A stretch of 59,147 nt of DNA, taken from NCBI GenBank assembly GCA_015488775.1, contig WFNF01000035.1, positions 1 to 59,147 of the forward strand. Direction: 5' to 3'. The notes under the pieces are model-generated. The model worked only from the letters and a program-made list of their open reading frames with translations. It had not been told where the DNA came from and did not search any database. The translations under genes and the position numbers were made by a program. Positions within the stretch are counted from its first letter, which is position 1; every line of letters starts with the position of its first letter. This document shows positions 9,137 to 17,590 of this stretch, in pieces. This DNA is from Helicobacteraceae bacterium. Its GTDB lineage: Bacteria > Campylobacterota > Campylobacteria > Campylobacterales > Sulfurimonadaceae.

Positions 9137-10289
9137 TGTAATATCCTTTAAGGTAGTTAATCGTTATAGAGTCTCTATCTACTTGTATTTTTGTTTTTAT
9201 TAGACGCTCTTTTGTTTCAATAAGTCTAGCTTTTACATCTTGAAGAGCTATAATATTTACATTTGAAATTTTATAAGCATCTTCAAACATACTTAAAAGA
9301 TCCTCTTCATCTTTTAATATTTGCGAATCTATAAGTTTAACTTTGGTTAAAGACTCTATCTCTAAAGCTAATCTTTTTAGCTCTATATCTATTTGAGATT
9401 GTAGATTTTCACTTAACATTTCAGCTTTTTTAGACTCTAACGTAGAGATAGCTTTCTCTTGAGACTTGTCATTAAAAAAAGCTAGTGGAAATGATGCAGA
9501 TACTCTATATATATTTTGATCAGGTTCATTTTCATACTCAGCAGCTAAACTCATCCACTCGACTTTATTTGAGTTTACTTTTGACTCAGCCAAAGAGCTT
9601 AATGATTTGTTTTTAAGCTCAATAAGTTCTGGAGATGTTGAGTTTGTATCTTTTATAAAAAAATTGTAGTCTGTATCTAAATCTATCTCATCTTTTATAC
9701 CACTTTGTTTAAGCAAAGAGTAGTAGTTTCTAGAACTTGTAATCTTTAGACTCTCTAAGTTTGATTCAACCATCTTATAATCAATCTTAGCTTGTAAAAA
9801 CTCACCCCTAGAGATAGTACCTAAGTCATATCTTGATTTTGATATATCAAAAATATTTTTAGCAAGAGTAAGTTCATCTTTAGCTAAATCCTCTAAAAGC
9901 TTAGATAATGAGTAGTTTGTAAAGCTTAAAGATATATCTCTTATAAAATCTGCTTTGTTTTTTATATAGTTTGATTTTGCCAACTCTAAATTTGCTTTTA
10001 CTAAAGAGTCCTTGTCTGAAGCAACTCCCCAAAGTCTAATATCTTGTGTATAAGAACCTCTATAACCTAACTTAGTTGATGAGTTATCTTGATCAAAAAG
10101 AGATAACTCTAAATCTAAGCTTGGATTTTTGTATCTTGTTAAGGTTTCATTCTTAAAACTAGTTTGTTTTATTGTAAGTTTTGATGCTTCAAGGTATGGA
10201 CTTTTTTCAATAGCCATATCTAAAAATTTATCAAAACTTTTTCCCATAAGTGCACTGTAAAATAGTGCAAATATAATTATATATTTCAT
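9129..10289 (-). CDS. Outer-membrane channel of HME-RND pump, TolC/CzcC family
   Basis: 386 residues with a signal peptide (IIIFALFYSALMG). The body is long alpha-helical coiled coil with the two repeated halves of the TolC fold: SPYLEASKLTIKQT begins the first helix pair and a second pair runs from about 180 onward. This would form the trimeric outer-membrane tunnel for metal export. It is shorter than TolC (about 470 mature residues), as in other CzcC-like proteins of Campylobacterota. AGGAAA lies before the ATG. It is the first gene of the three-gene pump set and overlaps the adaptor gene by 8 bases. Confidence 0.85.
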   Translation of the reverse strand: MKYIIIFALFYSALMGKSFDKFLDMAIEKSPYLEASKLTIKQTSFKNETLTRYKNPSLDLELSLFDQDNSSTKLGYRGSYTQDIRLWGVASDKDSLVKANLELAKSNYIKNKADFIRDISLSFTNYSLSKLLEDLAKDELTLAKNIFDISKSRYDLGTISRGEFLQAKIDYKMVESNLESLKITSSRNYYSLLKQSGIKDEIDLDTDYNFFIKDTNSTSPELIELKNKSLSSLAESKVNSNKVEWMSLAAEYENEPDQNIYRVSASFPLAFFNDKSQEKAISTLESKKAEMLSENLQSQIDIELKRLALEIESLTKVKLIDSQILKDEEDLLSMFEDAYKISNVNIIALQDVKARLIETKERLIKTKIQVDRDSITINYLKGYYND

Positions 10290-10348
10290 AAATATTTCCT
10301 GTTTTTTTGTTATGTAGCCTAAAAAAAGGCATAAGTATAGGTAAGGTG

Positions 10349-10672
10349 TTATATAGAGTAGATAGGTGGTTTAAGAAAGTTTTTTAAAGAGTTAAAAGTG
10401 TATATATCAACAGTGGTACTTGGTTTTTCAAAACTAAGATTATGATCAATTATAAGCTGAGTTTGTGTCAATAAAAAAGGAGCATGAAACATATGGTGTA
10501 TATCACAAACATCTCCACTTAAATCATTACCATGTGGGGAGTCATCAAATTCAATTACATACTCACTTACATCACAATGAGTTGTATCTAAAAAACTAAT
10601 AGCAAATGCGTGTAAGTTAGCAAAGCTTAAAAAAAATAAGATAAAGATGCTAATTAGTTTTTTGTGTTTCAT
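10349..10672 (-). CDS. Small periplasmic Cys/His protein, CzcI-like
   Basis: 107 residues with a signal peptide ending near ANLHAFA. The mature part has clustered likely metal ligands (THCDVSEY, SPHG, VCDIHHMFH) and ends FLKPPIYSI. Small exported proteins of this kind, such as CzcI, often precede czcCBA genes and are thought to tune metal resistance. The match is by pattern only: length, signal peptide, C/H cluster and Pro-Pro near the end. A TATAAT hexamer ends only 6 bases before the ATG, so the transcript may begin at or near the start codon. It lies 59 bases upstream of the channel gene on the same strand. Confidence 0.6.
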   Translation of the reverse strand: MKHKKLISIFILFFLSFANLHAFAISFLDTTHCDVSEYVIEFDDSPHGNDLSGDVCDIHHMFHAPFLLTQTQLIIDHNLSFEKPSTTVDIYTFNSLKNFLKPPIYSI

Positions 10673-10678
10673 TCAAGT

Positions 10679-10684
10679 ATTATA
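10679..10684 (-). promoter_or_regulatory. candidate -10 box before the efflux operon
   Basis: A perfect TATAAT on the minus strand lies 6 bases upstream of the CzcI-like start. If used, it predicts a leaderless or nearly leaderless mRNA. No -35 hexamer is recognisable, which is usual in Campylobacterota. Confidence 0.35.
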
Positions 10685-10686
10685 GC

Positions 10687-11334
10687 CTAATAAAATGTTA
10701 CTTTTTTTAAAGATAACTTAGCTGTTGGTGTTTGAGCGGCAAATTTCTCCTCATTATGTGCAATCATTACTCCGTTTACATCTTGATAGTTGCTATAAAG
10801 TGTTCTAAAACTCATTTTATTTTCACCTTGACTTAGTTCACCTATAACCTTGTCTATCATAAAAGTTTTTTTATTTACAAAATAGTAAGATGTGATACTC
10901 CCTTTAATAAATTCTATTTTATAATACTCTTTAGTATCTATTAAAGCCAAATCAGATTTATGATTTTTTAAAACCAAAGGGGAATAAATTCTCATTAATT
11001 GCAACTTCATAGCATCAAGCAAAGCGCCTTTAGCAGCTTTAGTAACTCCCTGAGTCTCTTTAGTCCCATAATCTTTATTTAACAAGCGAATCTCATGTCT
11101 TGATGGATATGTAAGCTCAATACTAAGGGCATCAGGGATAATAACTTTTCTCTCCTCTTGACCAACAGAGCCCATACTTGTTTTTATCTTCCAAACTTGT
11201 GCATATTTATTTAACTGCTTTAGTGGTTTTTCACCACCATAACTTTTTATAACATTATCTAAAACCTTATCTAGGTTCAACTCTGAAGCATAACTTACAA
11301 AAGTAAGCATTAATACCAATAGTATTTTTTTCAT
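10687..11334 (-). CDS. Exported LolA-like outer-membrane lipoprotein-sorting family protein
   Basis: 215 residues with a signal peptide (MKKILLVLMLTFVSYA). The sequence begins LDKVLDNVIKSYGGEKPLKQL and alternates beta strands (KTSMGSVGQEERKVIIP, YYKIEFIKG, SYYFVNKKTFMIDKVIGEL). This is the pattern of periplasmic proteins with the LolA/LppX half-barrel fold annotated as lipoprotein-sorting-like. It sits 14 bases upstream of the CzcI-like gene on the same strand, so it may lead the metal-efflux transcript, although its role there is unknown. The ATG is preceded by a weak GAAAG. I do not assign a specific function. Confidence 0.6.
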   Translation of the reverse strand: MKKILLVLMLTFVSYASELNLDKVLDNVIKSYGGEKPLKQLNKYAQVWKIKTSMGSVGQEERKVIIPDALSIELTYPSRHEIRLLNKDYGTKETQGVTKAAKGALLDAMKLQLMRIYSPLVLKNHKSDLALIDTKEYYKIEFIKGSITSYYFVNKKTFMIDKVIGELSQGENKMSFRTLYSNYQDVNGVMIAHNEEKFAAQTPTAKLSLKKVTFY

Positions 11335-11487
11335 CTTTCAATCTTTGTGTTTTATTTTTTTTGAGAACAGATATTATAGTAATAATACATAAATTATATT
11401 AATAAAATATTAAAAAGTCTGTTTTATAATTTGAGTGTAAAATAAGAAAAGTAATTTGATTTTTTTTAAATTTGAATGAAGCACCAG

Positions 11488-11564
11488 TGGTGGGTTCGGA
11501 CAGATTCGAACTGTCGACCACTCCGTTATGAGCGGAGGGCTCTAACCAACTGAGCTACGAACCC
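11488..11564 (-). tRNA. tRNA-Met (CAT), probably elongator
   Basis: 77 nt on the minus strand, including an encoded 3' CCA. The acceptor GGGTTCG pairs perfectly with CGAACCC, the D stem is GCTC/GAGC, the anticodon stem CTCCG/CGGAG encloses the loop CTCATAA (anticodon CAT), and the T arm is GACAG-TTCGAAT-CTGTC. The perfect first pair and the lack of a three-G-C-pair anticodon stem argue against initiator tRNA. The D-arm sequence matches elongator Met better than tRNA-Ile2(CAT), though lysidine-modified Ile cannot be excluded by eye. Confidence 0.93.
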
Positions 11565-11585
11565 ACTGTTTGTTTTGGTAGCGAA

Positions 11586-11591
11586 ATTATA
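11586..11591 (-). promoter_or_regulatory. candidate -10 box for tRNA-Met
   Basis: TATAAT on the minus strand in the context GCTATAATTTCGC, 21 bases before the mature tRNA 5' end. The same TATAATTTCGC string precedes the atp operon (52125-52130). No clear -35 is seen. Confidence 0.5.
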
Positions 11592-11627
11592 GCTTGTAAA
11601 GCTTAAAGTATTCTTTAAAAAAGATAT

Positions 11628-12737
11628 TTAGACAAAACTTTTTGTTCCTCTAGTGTCATACATATCTTTAAATCTAAAGCTAAGAAGGTTTTCCATAATA
11701 GCAAACATAATAATAAAATTTATAAAAGAGCTACCGCCATAAGAGAAAAGAGGTAGTGGTAATCCAACCACAGGAGCGTAACCCATAGTCATAGCGATGT
11801 TAACGCTCATATATATAAAAATAATCAAAGACAAGGACATACTCACTACCCGAATAAAATAATCTTTATGTATCATACTTAAACTAAGTAGATGTAAGAT
11901 TAGAACTGCATATATAGTTATTAGAAAAAAAGCTCCAACAAAACCAAACCTTTCAACAACATAAGCAAAAATAAAATCACTAGACGCAATTGGTAAAAAT
12001 TTCATCTGTGTTTGAGTAGCTTCCTCTTTTATTTTTCCAAAGACACCACCAGAGCCAATAGCAATGATGGACTGCTGAACATGGTAAGATGGCTTTTCGC
12101 TTAAAAAATCATTTACACGCTGTTTTTGATAATCATGAAGATTAGAATACAAAAAAGGTGCAGTAACTGCTAATGCAATAAATATACCAAGCCATATTTT
12201 CCAATGTACCCCTATAAGAAAAAGAACACCATAACCAACAAGTAAAAGCACAAGAGCAGTACCTAAATCTGGTTCTTTCAATATTAAGATAAATGGCAAC
12301 AAAATATATAAAGATATATAAGAAAATCGTTTTATATCATAACCACCCTCAGGTGGTGGATTTTTATTGATTAAATAAGCTAACATAACTATAAAAGCTG
12401 GTTTCATAAGTTCACTAGGTTGAATAGTAAAATGGATAAAAGGAAGCTCAATCCATCTTTTAGCACCTAATCTTGCATGACCAAAGAACTCAACTGCTAC
12501 GAGCAAAGCTATATTCATCCAGTATGCAAATGGGACTAACCATATAAAACGTCTAAGAGGTATTAGAAAAAAGATTAAAAACACAAATAAGCCAACTATG
12601 AGGTATACTGTATGCTTTTTTTCAAGTATTGGATGTATCTCACCTATTAAAAATCCTGATACAAAAATAAGAGGAATAATAAGTATGATGGTTAAAAAGT
12701 CAAAGTGTGCTAAAATGCGTCTATCAATTTTGAACAA
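11628..12737 (-). CDS. rodA: SEDS-family peptidoglycan glycosyltransferase RodA
   Basis: 369 residues, about ten membrane helices, of the SEDS family that polymerises glycan strands in the elongasome together with a class B PBP. Hallmarks are HARLGAKRWIELPFIHFTIQPSELMK (residues about 85-115, including GAKRWI and QPSE), KPSYHVQQSIIAIGSGG, and the C-terminal GLPLPLFSYGGSSF signature. Its length and the N-terminal MFKIDRR opening favour RodA over FtsW. The start is TTG at 12737, with AAGGGG 6 bases upstream. It is divergent from rluD, and in C. jejuni the homologous gene (mrdB) has the same neighbours. Confidence 0.93.
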   Translation of the reverse strand: MFKIDRRILAHFDFLTIILIIPLIFVSGFLIGEIHPILEKKHTVYLIVGLFVFLIFFLIPLRRFIWLVPFAYWMNIALLVAVEFFGHARLGAKRWIELPFIHFTIQPSELMKPAFIVMLAYLINKNPPPEGGYDIKRFSYISLYILLPFILILKEPDLGTALVLLLVGYGVLFLIGVHWKIWLGIFIALAVTAPFLYSNLHDYQKQRVNDFLSEKPSYHVQQSIIAIGSGGVFGKIKEEATQTQMKFLPIASSDFIFAYVVERFGFVGAFFLITIYAVLILHLLSLSMIHKDYFIRVVSMSLSLIIFIYMSVNIAMTMGYAPVVGLPLPLFSYGGSSFINFIIMFAIMENLLSFRFKDMYDTRGTKSFV

Positions 12738-12791
12738 ATTTATCCCCTTATAAAAATTTCAATAGAATATTAACATAACAAAGGTATAAAA

Positions 12792-13754
12792 ATGATTTTT
12801 ACAACAACACAAGCACTAAGATTAGATATCTTTTTAAGTAAAGAGCTTAATCAGACTAGAAACCAAATTGCACAATTAATTAAAAAAGATTGTATCACTG
12901 TAGATGGAAAAGAAACATCCAAACCAGGTCTTAAACTAAAACCTGATCAAGTAGTTGGAGTTAGCCTTCCAAAACAAGAGGAGAGCAAAGCTCTAAAAAT
13001 TAACTTTGATGTAGAGATAATTTTTGAAGATGAACATATTTTAGTTATAAATAAGCCTACAAATCTGACTGTTCACCCTGCTCCAAGTGTAAAAGATGCA
13101 ACTTTAGTTGATTGGTTAAAACATAAAGGAATTAGACTATCAACCATAAGTGGTGAAGAGAGACACGGCATAGTTCATAGACTAGACAAGGGTACAAGTG
13201 GAGTTATGGTTGTTGCAAAAAGCAATGAAGCACATGAAAAACTATCTTTGCAACTACAAGATAAATCTATGGGACGTTACTATATTGCAGTAATTGAGCC
13301 ACCTTTAAAAGAGAACCATACCATTGTAGATAAAGCTATAGGAAGATCTGCTAACAATAGACTAAAAATGGCATGTGTAGAGGGTCGAAAAGAGGCAAAA
13401 ACATTATTTGCTAAAATGGCTTTAAGTAAAGATGAAAGACAAGAAATTATTGCTTGTAAACTTTTTACAGGTAGAACACATCAGATAAGAGTTCACCTAG
13501 AATCACTAAATAGACATATTTTAGGGGATCATTTATATGGTTCTAAGAGCAATATTGGTAAAATCCAGCGTATTTTACTACACGCATATATATTATATTT
13601 GAAACATCCTATAACTGATCAAGAGATGCAGTTTGTTGCTAATGTTCCAGATGATTATACTGAGTACCTAAAAAAATATTTTGAGATGGAGATTATAGAT
13701 GAAAAACTTGATGTTAAAAACTTTAACAATTTTTTTAATAGCGACAATATTTAG
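12792..13754 (+). CDS. RluD-family 23S rRNA pseudouridine synthase
   Basis: 320 residues. An N-terminal S4 RNA-binding domain (about 10-60) is followed by the catalytic RluA/RluD domain with the hallmark HRLDKGTSG, catalytic Asp132. This converts uridine to pseudouridine in structured RNA, most likely in 23S rRNA helix 69 if it is a true RluD. KLFTGRTHQIRVHLESLNRH matches the family's GRTHQIRxH block (RTHQIRVH). AAAGG precedes the ATG. It is the first gene of a six-gene rightward operon, and its last 56 bases overlap the start of the FlpA-like gene. The precise rRNA target is not provable from sequence alone. Confidence 0.9.
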   Translation: MIFTTTQALRLDIFLSKELNQTRNQIAQLIKKDCITVDGKETSKPGLKLKPDQVVGVSLPKQEESKALKINFDVEIIFEDEHILVINKPTNLTVHPAPSVKDATLVDWLKHKGIRLSTISGEERHGIVHRLDKGTSGVMVVAKSNEAHEKLSLQLQDKSMGRYYIAVIEPPLKENHTIVDKAIGRSANNRLKMACVEGRKEAKTLFAKMALSKDERQEIIACKLFTGRTHQIRVHLESLNRHILGDHLYGSKSNIGKIQRILLHAYILYLKHPITDQEMQFVANVPDDYTEYLKKYFEMEIIDEKLDVKNFNNFFNSDNI

Positions 13755-14952
13755 TGGTTGTGGCGCAAAACCAAAACCACAAAAAAACGCTTTAATTGAC
13801 ACAACACTGCCTGTCCTAGAGATTAATGGCTATTTAGCAGATTCAAACGCTGTAGCGTTTGAGTGGAAAGAGATTAAAGACACAAGAGTAAAGGGTGTTT
13901 ATATATATAAACGTTCATTAAATGATCCAAAATCAAAAAGATTGAAGTATTATGATTCTACAGTGTCTCGTTTTGTTACTCACTATACAGATTACGACAT
14001 AAAACCAAATTCAAAATATCAGTATACTTTTAGTACATATAAAGATGAAGATTCACAATCAAAAGCAACACAAATTGAGTCTGTTACTTCAAAACCATTA
14101 ATTAATTCAGTTTCATACTTTGAAAGTATTGGAAATATGCCAAGATCAGCAAAATTAATATGGAGACCACACACAAACCCAAGTGTTGTAGCTTATGAGA
14201 TAAAACGTCGTGGTATTGATGATAGAGAGTTTAAAACTATTGCAAGACCTAAAGGAAGACTAACAGCTGAGTATATAGATTTAGACTTAAAAGACAATCA
14301 AAGTTACAACTACGTAATATATGCTGTTCAATTTAATAAAATGAAATCTAAGCCTAGTAAAACAATTAAAGTTGTTACAAAACCTTTACCAGTTGAGATT
14401 ACAGGTCTAAATGCAAGTTTAGATTTACCACATAAGATATCTGTATCATGGAACCAATCACAACAAGACTCTATATCACACTATAATTTATATAGAAGTT
14501 CATCAAAAGATGGCCGATACAAATATCATGTAAAAACTGAACATACAACTTTTATTGATAAAGTAGATGAAAATGGTAAAATCTATTACTACAAAGTTAC
14601 CGCAACAGATAAGGACAACTTAGAAGGTGAACTTAGTGATATTGGTACAAAAGGTATGACACTTGAGTTGCCATCTGCCCCAGTTTTACAAACAGTAACT
14701 CCTAAAGATGATAAAATCATTTTAAAATGGAAAAGCTTAGATGATAGAGCTAAATCATACAAAATTTTAAAAAGCGTTAAAGGTTCTTGGAGTAATGAAG
14801 TACTAAAGCCAATAGTAGGGATTAAAGGTTTAACATACACAGATAATGATGTAAAAACATCTCAAACATATATTTATAGTGTTGTAGCTATAGATAAAAA
14901 TAAAATAGAATCTAAACCTTCAAATGAAGTAAAAAGTAAAGAGTCCAACTAA
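13699..14952 (+). CDS. FlpA-like lipoprotein with fibronectin type III domains
   Basis: 417 residues with a lipoprotein signal (LTIFLIATIFSGC), Cys at about 21. The rest is repeated fibronectin type III modules of roughly 90 residues, recognised by recurring YxxYxF/YxYxVxAVD strands near YKYHVK, YYYKVTATDKDN and YIYSVVAIDKNK. C. jejuni FlpA (Cj1279c), in the same gene order, is a surface lipoprotein that binds host fibronectin. In a free-living relative the role is more likely envelope-related. GGAG at 13688-13691 is 7 bases before the ATG at 13699, supporting this start despite the 56-base overlap with rluD. The stop overlaps the trmB start (TAATG). Confidence 0.85.
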   Translation: MKNLMLKTLTIFLIATIFSGCGAKPKPQKNALIDTTLPVLEINGYLADSNAVAFEWKEIKDTRVKGVYIYKRSLNDPKSKRLKYYDSTVSRFVTHYTDYDIKPNSKYQYTFSTYKDEDSQSKATQIESVTSKPLINSVSYFESIGNMPRSAKLIWRPHTNPSVVAYEIKRRGIDDREFKTIARPKGRLTAEYIDLDLKDNQSYNYVIYAVQFNKMKSKPSKTIKVVTKPLPVEITGLNASLDLPHKISVSWNQSQQDSISHYNLYRSSSKDGRYKYHVKTEHTTFIDKVDENGKIYYYKVTATDKDNLEGELSDIGTKGMTLELPSAPVLQTVTPKDDKIILKWKSLDDRAKSYKILKSVKGSWSNEVLKPIVGIKGLTYTDNDVKTSQTYIYSVVAIDKNKIESKPSNEVKSKESN

Positions 14953-16127
14953 TGCCACATATGCACGTCAAAGAGTTTGAAACTCCAAAACTTCCAGCAT
15001 CTTTTGATGGAGTTGACTTTAACTATAATGCCTTTAATTCAGCTAGTAGCGAAGAAACATATATAAGTACAACTATAGAGGGAAAGTCATTTTTTCTTTT
15101 GATCAAAAGAGCACATGGTAAAACTTTAATAAAAAGCGATAAATTAACTCGACCATCTGAACTTTACTACACAAAAAAAGCTATGTTAGCTTACGCTTCT
15201 TTTGCTTCTTTAGATGTAATTGCAACAAATGTAGACCATAACGAAAAAAATGAGCATCTTCTAGGTGAATCTTTTTTAAAAAGAATAGATTATTTTTCAT
15301 CAACTTTTCCAGATGTTGAGTCAGTATCTATGGAGGTTGGTTTTGGTTCAGGAAGACATCTTTTACATCAAGCATCTAAAAACCCTCAAACACTTTATAT
15401 AGGTCTAGAGATACATAAACCATCTATAGAACAAGTGTTAAAACAGATTAAGATTCAAGAGCTTACAAATATTATGATTTTAGATTATGATGCAAGACTG
15501 TTTTTAGAGTTAGTTCCATCAAATACACTTTCACAAATCTTTGTACACTTTCCAGTTCCTTGGGATAAAAAACCACAAAGACGTGTTATATCTGAATCTT
15601 TTATATCTGAAGCATCTCGTGCTTTAAAAATGGAGGGAACATTAGAGCTTAGAACAGATTCTGAAAACTACTACGCCTACTCTTATGAAACTTTTATTTC
15701 CCAAAGACAAACAGAGCTTAAAATCCGTAAAAACTTTAATTTAGATGTAAGTTCAAAGTATGAAGATAGATGGAAGAAGATGGAAAAAAACATTTATGAC
15801 ATCACTATGACTAGTTATGAGCAAAGCGATGAGATAAATAAAAATATAGATTTTTATTTTAATGGTATAGCGGTAAATCTTGATAAAATTAGAACTTTAC
15901 ATAAAAAAACTTTTAAGAAAGATAGCTATTTTATACACTTTGAAAGAGAATATATCATAGATGAAAACTCAATGATTTTTAGAATTTCACTAGGAAGTTT
16001 TGATAGACCAGAACACCTTTACTTGATTATATCACCATCAAAAATTGAGTATTTTCCATCTAATCCTATCTCAAACCAAACAAATAAAAAAACACACCAA
16101 TATTTAAAAGAGCTTTTAAATGGATAA
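14952..16127 (+). CDS. trmB: tRNA (guanine-N7)-methyltransferase TrmB, long form
   Basis: 391 residues, much longer than the roughly 240 of E. coli TrmB. The SAM-binding domain is central, with SMEVGFGSGRHL near 125-136 and IHVHFPVPWDKKPQRR-type motif (FPVPWDKKPQRR) matching the family's PDPWxKKRH. The N-terminal 100 residues and the C-terminal 80 residues (from about 310) are extensions that I believe are usual in Campylobacterota. The enzyme makes m7G46 in tRNA. The start overlaps the flpA stop by one base and the end overlaps ftsE by 8 bases, so expression is coupled within the operon. Confidence 0.9.
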   Translation: MPHMHVKEFETPKLPASFDGVDFNYNAFNSASSEETYISTTIEGKSFFLLIKRAHGKTLIKSDKLTRPSELYYTKKAMLAYASFASLDVIATNVDHNEKNEHLLGESFLKRIDYFSSTFPDVESVSMEVGFGSGRHLLHQASKNPQTLYIGLEIHKPSIEQVLKQIKIQELTNIMILDYDARLFLELVPSNTLSQIFVHFPVPWDKKPQRRVISESFISEASRALKMEGTLELRTDSENYYAYSYETFISQRQTELKIRKNFNLDVSSKYEDRWKKMEKNIYDITMTSYEQSDEINKNIDFYFNGIAVNLDKIRTLHKKTFKKDSYFIHFEREYIIDENSMIFRISLGSFDRPEHLYLIISPSKIEYFPSNPISNQTNKKTHQYLKELLNG

Positions 16128-16791
16128 AGTAATAGTAGCAAAAGATTTAACATTAGCATATAATGAAGATGAAGTGATTATAAAAGAGGCAAGTTTTTCA
16201 GTTGATTCTGGTTCATTTGTTTTTATAACTGGAGCAAGTGGTAGTGGTAAATCAACTCTACTTAAATCATTATATGGAGCGCTAGACTCAAAAAGTGGAT
16301 CTCTAATAGTAGGTGGAGTAGAGTTAGACAAAATATCTAGCAAAAAACTTGACTTTTTAAGACGCCACATAGGTATAGTATTTCAAGATTATAAACTTGT
16401 TAAAGAGTGGACTATAGAAAAAAATGTGATGTTGCCCTTAATCATATCTGGCTATGCAAAAGATGTTTCAGGGATGCAGGTTCAAAAACTTTTAAGTCAT
16501 GTTAAACTTAACCATCAAGCTGGTAAATACCCTTTAGAGTTAAGTGGTGGGGAGCAACAACGAGTTGCAATGGCAAGAGCTTTAGCTCATAATCCTATAC
16601 TTATCTTAGCAGATGAGCCAACAGGTAATCTTGATGATTATAGTTCACAAGTTATCTGGAATTTACTTGAGGGTGCAAACAACCAACTAAAGACAACTAT
16701 AGTTGTGGTAACACACCATATACCTGAATCTTTAACTATTAAATACAAACATTATCATATCGAATACGGGGTAGTTTATGAAGTCTCTTAG
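16120..16791 (+). CDS. ftsE: FtsE-like cell-division ABC ATPase
   Basis: 223 residues, a single ABC ATPase domain: Walker A GASGSGKST (about 40-48), Q-loop VFQDYKL, signature LSGGEQQRVAMARAL, Walker B ILILADEPTGNLD and the H-loop VVVTHH. With FtsX it forms a type VII ABC complex that transmits cytoplasmic ATP hydrolysis to periplasmic murein hydrolase control. Identification rests on ABC subfamily likeness (DYKLV after the Q-loop is typical of FtsE) and on its position between trmB and ftsX. It overlaps ftsX by 14 bases. Confidence 0.9.
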   Translation: MDKVIVAKDLTLAYNEDEVIIKEASFSVDSGSFVFITGASGSGKSTLLKSLYGALDSKSGSLIVGGVELDKISSKKLDFLRRHIGIVFQDYKLVKEWTIEKNVMLPLIISGYAKDVSGMQVQKLLSHVKLNHQAGKYPLELSGGEQQRVAMARALAHNPILILADEPTGNLDDYSSQVIWNLLEGANNQLKTTIVVVTHHIPESLTIKYKHYHIEYGVVYEVS

Positions 16792-17590
16792 AAACCATTT
16801 TTCCCTTATATTGGCACTTTTTGCAGTTCTTTTAAGCATACAAGTTTTTAACATTATAGAAAGAACCATAGCTGCTTATGAAAAAAATCTTCAAGATAAC
16901 TACTCTATAGTTATAGTTTCAAAAACTGCACTTGATTTAAAGTTTTTAAAAAGATCAGATACAATAATTGCTGATATAACTGAAATCTCACCTGCAAAGG
17001 TACTAGAGAAAGTAAAAAAAGATTTTAAGCAAAAAAATCTTGATCAGATACGTTCATCTTTACCAAAATTTTATACTATGAAACTAACAAAGTATCCTAG
17101 TAGTTTTGAACTTAGCGACTTAGAGAGATCTTTAAGAAAAATTTCTTCTATAACTAAGATTGAGGATTTTTCAAAATCTCACGATTCAGTACATAAACTT
17201 TTAACTCTTTTTAAAAGTGTAATAAGCTTTTTAGGTTTTATAATAGTTGCAGTAACTGCACTTTTAATCTTAAAAGAGATGAGATTATGGCAGTTTCAAC
17301 ATCAAGAGCGTATGAATATAATGGCACTCTTTGGTGCACCTATATGGCTAAGATCTGCTGTTCTTTTTAGACTTGCTATTGTAGATGCAATACTTGCATC
17401 TATATTAGTTTTAGTAACTTTTTTTATTATTGATAAAAATGGTACTATAGAAACAGAACTTGATCTTTTAAACATCAATATTACACTTTTTAACTATGTA
17501 AATGACTTTTTCTTTTTACTTGGGGTATCACTTGCTACATCAATAATACTAGCAACTTTTATAGTTTTGGGACATAAAGAAGAGGTATGA
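16778..17590 (+). CDS. ftsX: FtsX-like permease
   Basis: 270 residues with four predicted membrane helices: about 8-27, 148-172, 197-226 and 240-266. A periplasmic loop of about 120 residues lies between helices 1 and 2. This is the FtsX topology, in which the large loop recruits an EnvC-like activator. Sequence conservation is low, as is usual for the family, so the call leans on topology, on the LKEMRLWQFQHQERMNIMALFGA segment (residues about 165-187, a typical FtsX coupling region), and on overlap with ftsE upstream and the EnvC-like gene downstream (ATGA). Confidence 0.88.
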   Translation: MKSLRNHFSLILALFAVLLSIQVFNIIERTIAAYEKNLQDNYSIVIVSKTALDLKFLKRSDTIIADITEISPAKVLEKVKKDFKQKNLDQIRSSLPKFYTMKLTKYPSSFELSDLERSLRKISSITKIEDFSKSHDSVHKLLTLFKSVISFLGFIIVAVTALLILKEMRLWQFQHQERMNIMALFGAPIWLRSAVLFRLAIVDAILASILVLVTFFIIDKNGTIETELDLLNINITLFNYVNDFFFLLGVSLATSIILATFIVLGHKEEV

